A stretch of DNA of 64,000 nucleotides from Actinomadura citrea (GCF_013409045.1 NZ_JACCBT010000001.1:8162669-8226668); one strand, 5' to 3'; positions 33,428 through 42,147 are shown, numbered from the stretch's first letter. Notes: a model not told the origin generated them from the sequence alone. Numbers and translations are program-made.

Positions 33428-33877
33428 TCAAGAATGTCCGGTACCGCCCATGCCCGCCGACCGGACGACGCGCTTGATCCCGATCACGGTCCGATACCGG
33501 TCCCGGGCGGCGAACTCGTCCATGCGCCACACGACCGGACGCCCGACCTCGGCGCAGAGATGAAGAACCTGGTCGTCCTCGATCCAGACGCCGACATGGG
33601 CGCCCCAGGCGTCGCCCGTGGCGTTGAAGAGAACCAGATCCAACGGCCGGGCCTCCGAGACGGGTGTCGTCGCCGTCGTGTCGGCCCACAACTCGCTCGA
33701 CCGCAACGCGGGCACCTCAAGCCCGAAGTGCCTGAGCACCTCGTACGCGAACAGCTGGCAGTTCGCGCCGTCGGCGATGCCGGGACGCTCGACGACGGCC
33801 TGTGATCCCGGATACCGGGCTCCGACATACCGAACAGCCCAGAAACCAGGTGGAAGCCGGGACGGCAGCCCGCTCAC
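33428..33877 (-). CDS. Small NlpC/P60-like cysteine hydrolase
   Basis: About 149 residues from the GTG at 33877. GANCQLFAYEVLRHFG places a candidate nucleophile Cys40 at the start of a helix, and WGAHVGVWIED gives the catalytic His94, the Cys-helix then His-strand order of NlpC/P60 and related papain-like folds. No signal peptide in this version. The frame stays open upstream to 34147, so a longer N-terminus is possible; the GTG after GGTGGGGC is the best-supported start I see. Substrate unknown. Confidence 0.62.
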   Translation of the reverse strand: MSGLPSRLPPGFWAVRYVGARYPGSQAVVERPGIADGANCQLFAYEVLRHFGLEVPALRSSELWADTTATTPVSEARPLDLVLFNATGDAWGAHVGVWIEDDQVLHLCAEVGRPVVWRMDEFAARDRYRTVIGIKRVVRSAGMGGTGHS

Positions 33878-33942
33878 GCCCCACCGTCCAGGTGCCCATC
33901 CGCGCCCACCCGGCACCCGCACGGCCGAAGGCACCCCCGAAG

Positions 33943-33982
33943 GGATCTCGCTCTCATCATATTGAGAGGGTTTCGGAGATCC
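33943..33982. promoter_or_regulatory. Nested dyad upstream of the small hydrolase
   Basis: Inner arms CTCTCA/TGAGAG (33951-33956 and 33963-33968, spacer TCATAT) sit inside outer arms GGATCTC (33943-33949) and GAGATCC (33976-33982). It is in a locally A/T-rich stretch and may be an operator or RNA hairpin. Confidence 0.4.
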
Positions 33983-34216
33983 TGGTCCATCGGCAAGAGC
34001 GGGAAATGCTGCTAAAAGTCGGGCCTTGCACGCAATCACAGTCTTTGAGGTATTGGTCACTCGATGCGTATTGCGGGGGCGGGTGGCCCTACACTGACTC
34101 GCTACCGAGCGTGAAGCCCGCTTTGGGTGATCCGATGTGATGTACATCTAGTGCCCCGCTTCTCGTCCACGCCGAACACCCCCTCCGTCGCAGGTCAGAG
34201 GGCCTTACGGGCCATT

Positions 34217-34233
34217 GATAAGAAGCTCCTATC
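34217..34233. promoter_or_regulatory. Candidate OxyR site upstream of ahpC
   Basis: GATA (34217-34220) and TATC (34230-34233) form a short dyad with a 9-bp spacer, about 140 bp before the ahpC start, in an A/T-rich stretch. It resembles an OxyR-type ATxG/CxAT dyad only loosely. Confidence 0.3.
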
Positions 34234-34371
34234 GATCACTTGGGATCGATCGATTTCTCTTGGGAATCGGGTCGCGGCACGCTGAGTGACACGGCCGCCG
34301 AGACGGAAGCCGGCGGCCCTCCCGCGCCTCTCATCGCGAGGCGACCCCTTTCTCATGATGAAGGAGCATGC

Positions 34372-34923
34372 GTGCTTACTGTCGGTGACAAGTTCCCCGA
34401 GTACGAGCTCACCGCGTGCGTCTCGCTCGATCCGGACCACGCCTTCGAGACGATCAACCACAAGACGTATGAGGGTTGGAAAGTAGTCTTCTTCTGGCCC
34501 AAGGACTTCACGTTCGTCTGTCCGACCGAGATCGCGGAGTTCGGCCGCCTCAACGAGGACTTCGCCGACCGCGACGCGCAGGTGCTCGGCGCGTCCGTCG
34601 ACAACGAGTTCGTCCACTACGCGTGGCGCAAGGACCACCCGGACCTGCGGGAGATCCCGTTCCCGATGCTGTCCGACCTCAAGCGCGAGCTGTCGGAGTC
34701 GCTCGGCATCCTCACCGAGGACGGCGTCGCGCAGCGCGCGACGTTCATCGTCGACCCGAACAACGAGATCCAGTTCGCCATGGTCACCGCCGGTTCCGTC
34801 GGCCGGAACGTCAAGGAGGTCCTGCGGGTGCTGGACGCGCTGCAGAGCGACGAGCTGTGCCCCTGCAACTGGAACAAGGGCGAGGACACGCTCGACGCGG
34901 CCAAGCTGCTCGCCGGGGTCTGA
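34372..34923 (+). CDS. ahpC: Alkyl hydroperoxide reductase AhpC (2-Cys peroxiredoxin)
   Basis: A 183-residue peroxiredoxin that reduces H2O2, organic peroxides and peroxynitrite. Peroxidatic Cys50 is in TFVCPTE and the C-terminal CPC (Cys163, Cys165) provides the resolving cysteines, as in mycobacterial AhpC, which is recycled by AhpD. The GTG at 34372 is set by a perfect AAGGAG five bases upstream; an in-frame upstream start (34240) has no such support. First gene of ahpCD; OxyR is the expected regulator. Confidence 0.96.
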   Translation: MLTVGDKFPEYELTACVSLDPDHAFETINHKTYEGWKVVFFWPKDFTFVCPTEIAEFGRLNEDFADRDAQVLGASVDNEFVHYAWRKDHPDLREIPFPMLSDLKRELSESLGILTEDGVAQRATFIVDPNNEIQFAMVTAGSVGRNVKEVLRVLDALQSDELCPCNWNKGEDTLDAAKLLAGV

Positions 34924-35022
34924 GCCTCTCGCCGGGCCGGACCCGGCGGAGTCCGAGCACGGACCGACGGCGGCCGGCCGCGCGACCCGCGGCCGGCCGT
35001 CCGCACGAAAGGACGCATGATC

Positions 35023-35565
35023 ATGAGCGTTGACGCGCTGAAGGGCGCCCTCCCGGGCTACGCCAAGGACACCAAGCTCAACCTGGGCTCGCTGACCTCG
35101 ACCTCCCAGCTCAGCGACCAGCAGCTGTGGGGGACGGTCCTGGCCTGCGCCCTCGCCACGCGGAGCGCCGTCGTCATCCGGGAACTGGCCGAGGAGGCGG
35201 GCGGCAACCTGTCCGCCGAGGCGTTCGAGGCGGCCAAGGGCGCCGCGTCGATCATGGCGATGAACAACGTGTACTACCGCGCCACCCACCTCATCGGCGA
35301 CGAGACGTACGCGACCCTCCCGGCCCGGCTGCGGATGTCGATCATCGGTAGGCCCGGCGTGGAGAAGGTCGACTTCGAGCTGTGGTGCCTCGCCGTGTCG
35401 GCGATCAACGGCTGCGGGCGGTGCCTGGAGTCGCACGAGAAGGTCGTCCGCGAGGCCGGCCTGTCGCGCGAGCTCGTCCAGGAGGTGCTGCGGATCGCCG
35501 CCGTGGTGAACGCGACCGCCGCGACCCTGGACGCGGAGGCCGCGCTGGCCCCCGCCACGGTCTGA
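35023..35565 (+). CDS. ahpD: Alkyl hydroperoxidase AhpD
   Basis: A 180-residue CMD-fold protein that reduces AhpC, itself fed by lipoamide-dependent enzymes. The catalytic CxxC with following His is CGRCLESH (Cys131, Cys134, His138), and the N-terminus MSVDALKGALPGYAKDTKLN aligns with mycobacterial AhpD. Start chosen at 35023 for that reason; ATG 35017 is two codons earlier. AAAGGA precedes. Ninety-nine base pairs after ahpC, same strand; a strong hairpin follows. Confidence 0.95.
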   Translation: MSVDALKGALPGYAKDTKLNLGSLTSTSQLSDQQLWGTVLACALATRSAVVIRELAEEAGGNLSAEAFEAAKGAASIMAMNNVYYRATHLIGDETYATLPARLRMSIIGRPGVEKVDFELWCLAVSAINGCGRCLESHEKVVREAGLSRELVQEVLRIAAVVNATAATLDAEAALAPATV

Positions 35566-35586
35566 CGGCGGGCACGTTCGACGGCG

Positions 35587-35625
35587 GGCGAAAGGCCCGG
35601 ACGGAATCCGTCCGGGCCTTTCGCC
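35587..35625. terminator. Bidirectional terminator between ahpD and guaA
   Basis: A perfect 19-bp stem (left 35587-35605, right 35607-35625) containing AAAGGCCCGG and CCGGGCCTTT. The strands converge here: ahpD ends at 35565 and guaA at 35728. The T-rich/A-rich stem ends can act in both directions. Confidence 0.8.
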
Positions 35626-35639
35626 GTGCCTACCGGGCC

Positions 35640-35723
35640 GTGCTCACCTCGCCGTGCTCACCTCGCCGTGCTCACCTCGCCGTGCTCACCTCGCCGTGCT
35701 CACCTCGCCGTGCTCACCTCGCC
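35640..35723. repeat. Perfect 14-bp noncoding tandem repeat, six copies
   Basis: Six exact copies of GTGCTCACCTCGCC (84 bp) between the ahpD/guaA terminator and the guaA stop, which lies 4 bp further on. A decayed copy may precede it (35626-35639). The 14-bp unit is not a multiple of three and lies outside any gene, so it is a minisatellite. It would be in the guaA 3' untranslated region. Confidence 0.95.
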
Positions 35724-35727
35724 GTGG

Positions 35728-37317
35728 CTACTCCCACTCGATGGTGCCCGGGGGCTTGGAGGTGATGTCGACGGTGACGCGGTTGATCTCGCGGACCTCG
35801 TTGGTGATGCGGGTGGAGATCCGCTGCAGGACGTCGTAGGGCAGCTTCGCCCAGTCGGCCGTCATCGCGTCCTCGCTGGTCACCGGGCGCAGGACGATTG
35901 GGTGCCCGTAGGTGCGGCTGTCGCCCTGCACGCCCACCGACCGCACGTCCGCGAGCAGGACGACCGGGAACTGCCAGATGGCCCGGTCGAGACCGGCGCG
36001 GGTGAGCTCCTCGCGGGCGATGGCGTCGGCGTCGCGGAGGATGTCCAGGCGGTCGCGCGTGACGGCGCCGATGATGCGGATGCCGAGGCCGGGGCCGGGG
36101 AACGGCTGCCGCCAGACGATCTCGGACGGCAGGCCGAGCTGCTCGCCGAGCGCGCGGACCTCGTCCTTGAACAGCGTCCGCAGCGGCTCGACCAGCTTGA
36201 ACTGGAGGTCCTCGGGGAGGCCGCCGACGTTGTGGTGCGACTTGATGTTGGCCGCGCCGGTACCGCCACCCGACTCGACCACGTCCGGGTAGAGGGTCCC
36301 CTGGACGAGGAACTCGACCGGTTCGGCCGGTTCTCCGGCCGCCCCCGCCCCGCCGTGCACGATCTCGCGGGCCGCCTCCTCGAACACCCGGATGAACTCG
36401 CGCCCGATGATCTTGCGCTTCTCCTCCGGGTCGGTGACGCCGTCGAGGGCGGACAGGAAGCGCTCCTGGGCGTCCACGACGTGCAGGTTCACCCCGGTGG
36501 CGGCGACGAAGTCCTTCTCGACCTGCTCGGGCTCGCCCTTGCGCAACAGGCCGTGGTCGACGAACACGCAGGTCAGCTGGTCGCCGATGGCGCGCTGGAC
36601 GAGCGCGGCGGCGACAGCGGAGTCGACCCCGCCCGACAGCGCGCAGATCACCCGCTTCTCCCCGACCCGCTCCCGGACGGCCTCGATCGACTCGTCGGCG
36701 ATGTTCACCATCGTCCAGCTCGGCCGGCACCCGGCGCCCTCGTAGAGGAAGCGCCGCAGGATCTCCATCCCGTGCTCGGTGTGCAGGACCTCGGGGTGGA
36801 ACTGGACGCCGAAGAAGCCGCGCTCCAGATCCTCCATGCCCGCGACCGGGGTGACGTCCGTGCTGGCCGTCACGGTGAAGCCGGACGGGGCGCTGCTCAC
36901 GAAGTCGCGGTGGGACATCCACACCGCCTGCTCGTGGGGCAGGCCCGCGAACAGCATGCCGGGGGACGTCACGGCGACAGTGGCGCCGCCGTACTCGGCG
37001 ACGTCGGAGTTCTCGACCGTCCCGCCGAGGGCCTGCGCCATCACCTGGTGGCCGTAACAGATGCCGAGCGTGGGGACGCCGATGTCGAACAGGCCCTCCG
37101 GCACGACCGGTGCGCCCTCGGCGTACACCGACGCCGGACCGCCGGACAGGATGATCGCCTTCGGCCGCTTGGCGAGCATCTCCGCCGCCGGCATCGTGGA
37201 CGGCACGATCTCGCTGAACACATGGCACTCGCGGACCCGTCGTGCGATCAGCTGCGCGTACTGCGCGCCGAAGTCGACGACGAGGACGGTGTCAAAGGAT
37301 TGGTCTGCGACCACCAA
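35728..37317 (-). CDS. guaA: GMP synthase (glutamine-hydrolysing)
   Basis: A 529-residue enzyme that converts XMP to GMP. The class I amidotransferase domain has nucleophile Cys87 in GICYGHQ; its His/Glu partners are in the HPEV segment. The ATP-pyrophosphatase domain has the P-loop ALSGGVDS near 228-235. The C-terminal dimerisation domain ends PPGTIEWE, as expected for the XMP site. TTG 37317 follows AAAGGCGTAG; GTG 37314 is possible. guaB and guaB3 lie 10 kb away. Confidence 0.97.
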   Translation of the reverse strand: MVVADQSFDTVLVVDFGAQYAQLIARRVRECHVFSEIVPSTMPAAEMLAKRPKAIILSGGPASVYAEGAPVVPEGLFDIGVPTLGICYGHQVMAQALGGTVENSDVAEYGGATVAVTSPGMLFAGLPHEQAVWMSHRDFVSSAPSGFTVTASTDVTPVAGMEDLERGFFGVQFHPEVLHTEHGMEILRRFLYEGAGCRPSWTMVNIADESIEAVRERVGEKRVICALSGGVDSAVAAALVQRAIGDQLTCVFVDHGLLRKGEPEQVEKDFVAATGVNLHVVDAQERFLSALDGVTDPEEKRKIIGREFIRVFEEAAREIVHGGAGAAGEPAEPVEFLVQGTLYPDVVESGGGTGAANIKSHHNVGGLPEDLQFKLVEPLRTLFKDEVRALGEQLGLPSEIVWRQPFPGPGLGIRIIGAVTRDRLDILRDADAIAREELTRAGLDRAIWQFPVVLLADVRSVGVQGDSRTYGHPIVLRPVTSEDAMTADWAKLPYDVLQRISTRITNEVREINRVTVDITSKPPGTIEWE

Positions 37318-37413
37318 CTACGCCTTTCGCCCGGCCGGAAGGGACTCCCCAGTCTACGGGCCCCTGCCTGCGCCGATGCGCCGCGCCCCGGACGTGATCG
37401 TTACGATGCGCGA

Positions 37414-37431
37414 CTGACCGATAACGGTCAG
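37414..37431. promoter_or_regulatory. Inverted repeat between guaA and the M43 protease gene
   Basis: CTGACCG (37414-37420), ATAA, CGGTCAG (37425-37431): a perfect 7-bp-arm dyad in the divergent region, 130 bp before the protease start and about 100 bp upstream of guaA. A candidate operator for one or both genes. Confidence 0.4.
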
Positions 37432-37561
37432 CATCCATTTACCTTGCTCACACGTCAGGGATGACTGCGGTCTGATATCAGTTGATGACGCCCTGTATTC
37501 GGCGAAGCGCTGGTTTCCTCGGGAACGCCGCGCTCGCCGGAACGCCGTCCCTAGGAGTGCC

Positions 37562-38533
37562 GTGAAGCCGCTCGCCGCCGCCGCTCTGCTCGCCGCCCTC
37601 GTCCCCGCCGTGCCTTTCGGGCAGTCCGCGCCGTCCGCGAGCACAGGACCGTCCGCGAGCACAGGGCACGAACGCCGGGGCGACGACTGCGCTCGCCCCC
37701 CTGCGGCACCTGAGGCGCGCCACCGGACGGACGACGGCCACGCCCGGGACCGCATGGATCTGAGCCCGGCCGAGGCCGCCGCCGTGGAGACGCGCCTGAA
37801 CCGGATCCTGGACGGCCTCGTCCAGGGCGGGCACGGACCCTCGAAGAGCGCGAGCCTGCGCAGGGCCGCGCCGATCACCGTCCCGGTCTACTTCCACGTG
37901 ATCCACGCCGGCGCGCAGGGCAACGTGTCCAACGCCATGATCCAGCGCCAGATCAGCACGCTGAACACGTCCTACGGCGGAGGCGACGGCGGCGCGAACG
38001 CGCACGTCTCCTTCACGCTCAAGGCCGTGAGCCGTACCGACAACGCGGCATGGTTCGGCGACCCGGAACGCTATGAGGGCACCTACAAGCCGAGGCTGCA
38101 CCAGGGCGGCAAGTCGACGCTGAACCTCTACAGCACCTATATCGGCGGCGACCTGCTCGGCTGGTCGACGTTCCCCTGGAAGTACAAGTCCGACCCCACG
38201 ATGGACGGCGTGACCATCCACTACGCCAGCATGCCGGGCGGTTCCATCGAGAACTTCAACAAGGGGTTCAGCGCGACCCACGAGGTCGGGCACTGGCTGG
38301 GCCTCTACCACACGTTCCAGGACGGCTGCAGCGGCCAAGGCGACCGGGTCGCCGACACCCCTGCCGAGCGCGACCCCACGAACGGCTGCCCGTCCTTCAA
38401 GGACACCTGCCCCACCCCCGGGGAAGACCCCGTCCACAACTACATGGACTACGGCTACGACACCTGCATGACGTCCTTCACCCCCGGCCAGGGCACCCGC
38501 ATCCACAACGTGTGGACCGCCTACCGCGCCTAG
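37562..38533 (+). CDS. Secreted M43-type zinc metalloprotease (pappalysin-like), copy A
   Basis: A 323-residue secreted metzincin. An N-terminal signal peptide (about 1-25) leads into a Ser/His-rich pro-region. The catalytic motif HEVGHWLGLYH (240-250) provides three His ligands and Glu241, and a Met-turn lies in NYMDYGYDTCM near 301-311. Several Cys (DGCSG, NGCPS, DTCPT, DTCMT) probably form disulfides. GTG start after TAGGAGTGCC. The stop TAG overlaps, as CTAG, the stop of the opposite-strand AlkD-like gene. A paralog lies 0.9 kb downstream. Confidence 0.9.
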   Translation: MKPLAAAALLAALVPAVPFGQSAPSASTGPSASTGHERRGDDCARPPAAPEARHRTDDGHARDRMDLSPAEAAAVETRLNRILDGLVQGGHGPSKSASLRRAAPITVPVYFHVIHAGAQGNVSNAMIQRQISTLNTSYGGGDGGANAHVSFTLKAVSRTDNAAWFGDPERYEGTYKPRLHQGGKSTLNLYSTYIGGDLLGWSTFPWKYKSDPTMDGVTIHYASMPGGSIENFNKGFSATHEVGHWLGLYHTFQDGCSGQGDRVADTPAERDPTNGCPSFKDTCPTPGEDPVHNYMDYGYDTCMTSFTPGQGTRIHNVWTAYRA

Positions 38534-39267
38534 AACCGAGGCGGGTGGTGGGCTCCGGGAGGGAGATGGGCTTCGGGAGGGAGGTGGCGGAGGGCCTCGC
38601 GTAGCGTGACGCCTGAGAGGGCGTCCACGCGGGGTTCGACCCAGGCGGCCACCCATTCGGGGTTCTTCTTGGACAGCTCTCGGAGCACCCATCCGAGGGC
38701 CTTGCGGATGAAGAACTCGCGCTCACCACTGAGCGCGTCTCCATAGCGGTCGATGCGGTCGAGATCAGGGTCGCCCGTCCGGACACCCGCCAGGAGCGCC
38801 AGCATGGCCGTGCGCCTCACCCACATGTAGGGATCGGCGACCCACGCGTCCAGTACCGTCGCCAGGTCGGGGTGACGGACGACCAGCGCCCCGACGACCT
38901 TCTCCGCCAGATGGTCGACGTACACCCAGCTCGCCGAGTCGCGGATGAGCCGTTCGGCCAGACCCACGTCGCGCGGCTCCAGCAGCGCCGCCCGCTTCAC
39001 AAGGACCTCGATGGCGGCCATGCGGGCCTCGTGCACCGGGCGGCCCCCTTCTGTGGCACCCCAGAGCGTCTCGGCGAGGGCGACCAGTTCCTCCCGTGCC
39101 GGGGTGGGCTTCACCGCCCGCAACGCGACCTTGCGCAACGCGGGGACGGGCACGCCGAAATGGGCGAAATCGCTCTTCAGGTAGCGCTTCTCTCCTTCGG
39201 CGCGCACCGGGTCCGCCTGCGCCCTCAGTTCGGCCAGGATCCGTGCCGCCTCCCCCTCCGCATCCAT
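38530..39267 (-). CDS. DNA alkylation repair protein (AlkD/HEAT-like)
   Basis: A 245-residue helical protein of the DNA_alkylation (AlkD) family: KRYLKSDFAHFGVPVPALRK near 27-46, SWVYVDHLAEKVVG near 128-141 and FFIRKALGWVLRELSKKNPEW near 190-210, with HEAT-like helix pairs. Family members excise 3- and 7-alkylpurines without base flipping. ATG 39267 has a weak Shine-Dalgarno; a GTG three codons earlier is possible. It sits between, and opposite to, two M43 protease genes, sharing a 4-bp CTAG with the first. Confidence 0.9.
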   Translation of the reverse strand: MDAEGEAARILAELRAQADPVRAEGEKRYLKSDFAHFGVPVPALRKVALRAVKPTPAREELVALAETLWGATEGGRPVHEARMAAIEVLVKRAALLEPRDVGLAERLIRDSASWVYVDHLAEKVVGALVVRHPDLATVLDAWVADPYMWVRRTAMLALLAGVRTGDPDLDRIDRYGDALSGEREFFIRKALGWVLRELSKKNPEWVAAWVEPRVDALSGVTLREALRHLPPEAHLPPGAHHPPRF

Positions 39268-39438
39268 GGGAGACACGCTACGCCGCCGCGCTACGGTGCC
39301 GTATTCAGTCTTACTCACCCCTGTTCGTCCACGTTTGCTAAAGACGCGATGTTTGTTCGCATCCACCCTGGTTCCAGCGATGACTCCGCTCCCCACGCGC
39401 GCGCTCCCCCGCACGCGCCGCACCCCCCAAGGAGTTCC

Positions 39439-40332
39439 ATGAAACGCGCCGGAATCGCCGCCGTCCTCGGCATGGCCGCCGCCTTCACGGCGTACGCCCC
39501 CGCCGCCCCCGCCACGCTGGCCGCACCGTCCACCTCGTCCACGGTGTGCGCCGACCAGCCCGCCCAGGCCCGCGTCCGCGCCGGGGCCCACGCCACCGAG
39601 CGGAACCAGCCCGGAACGGCCCAGGTCGCCGCGATGGAGAAGGACTTCCAGAACCGCCTCGGCAAGTTGAGGAAGGCGAGCACGGCGGCGGCCATCACCG
39701 TCCGCGTGCACTTCCAGGTCGTCTACGGCAGCGCGGGCAACGTGTCCGACTCGGCCCTGACCAAGCAGCTCAGCGTCCTCAACAACGCCTACGCCGGCAG
39801 CGGCGTCACGTTCACCCTGGCCGAGACCAGGCGGACGAAGAACGCGGCCTGGTTCTCCGACCCCGAGGGCTACGAGCGGCAGATGAAGTCCGCCCTGCAC
39901 GCCGGCAACGCGCAGGACCTCAACTTCTACACGGCCGACCTCGGCAGCAGCCTCCTCGGCTGGGCCACGTTCCCGAGCAGCTACCGCTCCCAGCCGTCGT
40001 TGGACGGCGTCGTCGTCCACTACCAGAGCCTGCCGGGCGGCTCGCTCGGCAACTACAACGAGGGCGACACCGGGACCCACGAGGTGGGCCACTGGATGGG
40101 GCTGTACCACACGTTCCAGGGCGGGTGCGGCAGCACCGGCGACAGCGTCTCCGACACGCCCGCCGAGCAGAGCCCGGCCTCGGGCTGCCCGACCGGCCGC
40201 GACACCTGCTCCACGGCCGGTGCCGACCCCATCCACAACTTCATGGACTACAGCTACGACTCGTGCATGTACGAGTTCACGCCGGGCCAGTCCACGCGCA
40301 TGAAGAACCAGTGGGCCGCCTACCGCGCCTGA
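39439..40332 (+). CDS. Secreted M43-type zinc metalloprotease (pappalysin-like), copy B
   Basis: A 297-residue paralog of copy A. Signal peptide about 1-29, then a pro-region. The zinc motif HEVGHWMGLYH is at 214-224, the Met-turn in NFMDYSYDSCM near 270-280, and paired Cys at matching places. Shared segments such as WFxDPExYE and the common YRA C-terminus show that the two arose by duplication. ATG follows AAGGAGTTCC. Probably exported as a zymogen; substrate unknown. A strong hairpin separates it from the convergent GMC gene. Confidence 0.92.
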   Translation: MKRAGIAAVLGMAAAFTAYAPAAPATLAAPSTSSTVCADQPAQARVRAGAHATERNQPGTAQVAAMEKDFQNRLGKLRKASTAAAITVRVHFQVVYGSAGNVSDSALTKQLSVLNNAYAGSGVTFTLAETRRTKNAAWFSDPEGYERQMKSALHAGNAQDLNFYTADLGSSLLGWATFPSSYRSQPSLDGVVVHYQSLPGGSLGNYNEGDTGTHEVGHWMGLYHTFQGGCGSTGDSVSDTPAEQSPASGCPTGRDTCSTAGADPIHNFMDYSYDSCMYEFTPGQSTRMKNQWAAYRA

Positions 40333-40340
40333 TCCGACAC

Positions 40341-40374
40341 CCGGTGCCGGAGCGGATGACCGCTCCGGCGCCGG
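40341..40374. terminator. Bidirectional terminator, M43 copy B / GMC oxidoreductase
   Basis: A 15-bp stem with one T-G wobble (40341-40355 and 40360-40374; core GCCGGAGCGG/CCGCTCCGGC) and an ATGA tetraloop, between converging stops at 40332 and 40387. Confidence 0.8.
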
Positions 40375-40386
40375 ACTCGTCCACCC

Positions 40387-42138
40387 TCAGGTGATGTCGA
40401 CGATCGGGAGCTTCAGGGCCGCGGGGGCGTCGGCCGGGACGGCCGGGTTCTTCGGGACGACGGGGGCGAGGCGGCGGTAGGCGTCACCGAGGGCGGGACG
40501 CCGGTCCTCCTCCGAGCGGTTCGGCCAGAACGACATGGCGCGCTCGGCCTGGGCCGTGATGGTGAGGGACGGGTTGACGCCCAGGTTGGCCGAGACGGCG
40601 GAGCCGTCCACGACGTGCAGGCCGGGGTGCCCGTAGACGCGGTGGTAGGGGTCGATCACGCCGGTCTCGGCGGAGTCGCCGATGGCGCAGCCGCCGAGGA
40701 AGTGCGCGGTCATCGGGACGTCGAACAGGTCGCCCCAGGCGCCGCCCGGGATGCCGCCGATCTCCTCGGCGATCCGGCGGGTCGCCTCGTGCCCCTCGGG
40801 GATCCACGTCGGGTTCGGCTCGCCGTGCCCGGCGGACGCGCGGACGTCCCAGCCGAACGGGCCCTTCCTCGGGCTCAGCGTGATCGAGTTGTCGCGGGTC
40901 TGCATGACCAGGGCGATCACCGTCCGCTCCGACCAGTGGCGGACGTCGAAGAGCTGGAGGAGGTCGCCCGGCCGGCGCACCACCTCGCGGGCGAACTTGC
41001 GGATCCGGGGCGTGTGCGGCTCGCCCGGACGGTCGCCGTCCACCAGAAGGGTCTGCAGCGAGGCGAGCAGGTTCGAGCCCCGGCCGTACCGGACGGGCTC
41101 GACGTGGGTGTCCGGCGTCGGGTGGAACGACGACGTGATCGCCACCCCCTCGGAGAAGTCCGGGCCCGGCCTGCCGCCCCGCCGCCCGCCGCCGAGGATC
41201 GCCTCGGAGTTGGTGCGGGTCAGCGCGCCGAGCCGGTCAGACAGGCGCGGCAGCAGCCCGGTCGACTTGAGCTTGTGCAGGAGCTTCTGCGTCCCGTAGG
41301 TGCCGGCGGCGAAGACGACCTGCTCGGCGGTGAGCGTCTTGCGGTTGCGGCCGAACGAGCCGGTCCGGACGATCTCGACCTCGTACCCGCCGCCGGCGCG
41401 CGGCCGCACCGAGGTGACGCGGCTGAGCGGCATCACCCGGGCGCCCGCCTTCTCGGCCAGGTACAGGTAGTTCTCCGTCAGCATGTTCTTCGCACCGTGG
41501 CGGCAGCCCACCATGCACTCGCCGCACTCCAGGCAGCCGCGCCGGCGCGGGCCCGCCCCGCCGAAGTAGGGGTCGGCGCTCTCGACCCCGGCGCCGCTCC
41601 CGAAGTAGACGCCGACCGGCGTCCTCACGAACGTCTCGCCCTTGCCCATCCGGTCGGCGACCCTCTTCATGACCTTGTCGGCCGCCGTCGTCGTCGGGTT
41701 CTGGACGACGCCGAGCATGCGCTTCGCCTGCTCGTAGTGGGGGGTCAGCTCGTCCCGCCAGTCGGTGATGTGGGCCCACTGCCGGTCCTTGAAGAACGGC
41801 TCCGGCGGGACGTACAGCGTGTTGGCGTAGTTGAGGGACCCGCCGCCGACGCCCGCACCCGCCAGCACCATCACGCGGCTCGACTTGGCGCCGCGGATGA
41901 GGTGCATCCGCTGCATGCCGGTCAGGCCGAGCGCGGGCGCCCACAGGTAGCGGGCGATGCGCCAGTTCGTCTTCGGCAGCTCCGGATACCGGGACCCCGG
42001 CGCGCCGCCCGGATTCGTGTCGAAGCGGCGGCCGGCCTCGATGACGCCGACCCTGTAGCCCTTCTCGGTCAGCCGCAGCGCCGAGACGCTGCCGCCGAAC
42101 CCCGACCCGACGACGAGCACGTCGAAGTCATGCTTCAC
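40387..42138 (-). CDS. GMC-family FAD-dependent oxidoreductase (cholesterol oxidase-like)
   Basis: A 583-residue flavoenzyme. The N-terminal Rossmann motif is VVGSGFGGSVSALRL near 9-23, followed by VIEAG, and the C-terminal FAD/active-site block is VVDGSAVSANLGVNPSLTITA near 512-535, the arrangement of cholesterol oxidase-type GMC proteins. A Cys-rich stretch (RRGCLECGECMVGCRHG, about 197-213) is typical of this subgroup. No signal peptide. GTG 42138 lies 9 bp after the aldehyde dehydrogenase stop, so the two are an operon that could take an alcohol to aldehyde to acid. Substrate unknown. Confidence 0.9.
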   Translation of the reverse strand: MKHDFDVLVVGSGFGGSVSALRLTEKGYRVGVIEAGRRFDTNPGGAPGSRYPELPKTNWRIARYLWAPALGLTGMQRMHLIRGAKSSRVMVLAGAGVGGGSLNYANTLYVPPEPFFKDRQWAHITDWRDELTPHYEQAKRMLGVVQNPTTTAADKVMKRVADRMGKGETFVRTPVGVYFGSGAGVESADPYFGGAGPRRRGCLECGECMVGCRHGAKNMLTENYLYLAEKAGARVMPLSRVTSVRPRAGGGYEVEIVRTGSFGRNRKTLTAEQVVFAAGTYGTQKLLHKLKSTGLLPRLSDRLGALTRTNSEAILGGGRRGGRPGPDFSEGVAITSSFHPTPDTHVEPVRYGRGSNLLASLQTLLVDGDRPGEPHTPRIRKFAREVVRRPGDLLQLFDVRHWSERTVIALVMQTRDNSITLSPRKGPFGWDVRASAGHGEPNPTWIPEGHEATRRIAEEIGGIPGGAWGDLFDVPMTAHFLGGCAIGDSAETGVIDPYHRVYGHPGLHVVDGSAVSANLGVNPSLTITAQAERAMSFWPNRSEEDRRPALGDAYRRLAPVVPKNPAVPADAPAALKLPIVDIT

Positions 42139-42147
42139 AGGCGATCC

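Noticed and set aside
35640..35723. CRISPR array or coding repeat
   Set aside because: Identical 14-bp units with no spacers, outside any gene and not a multiple of three.
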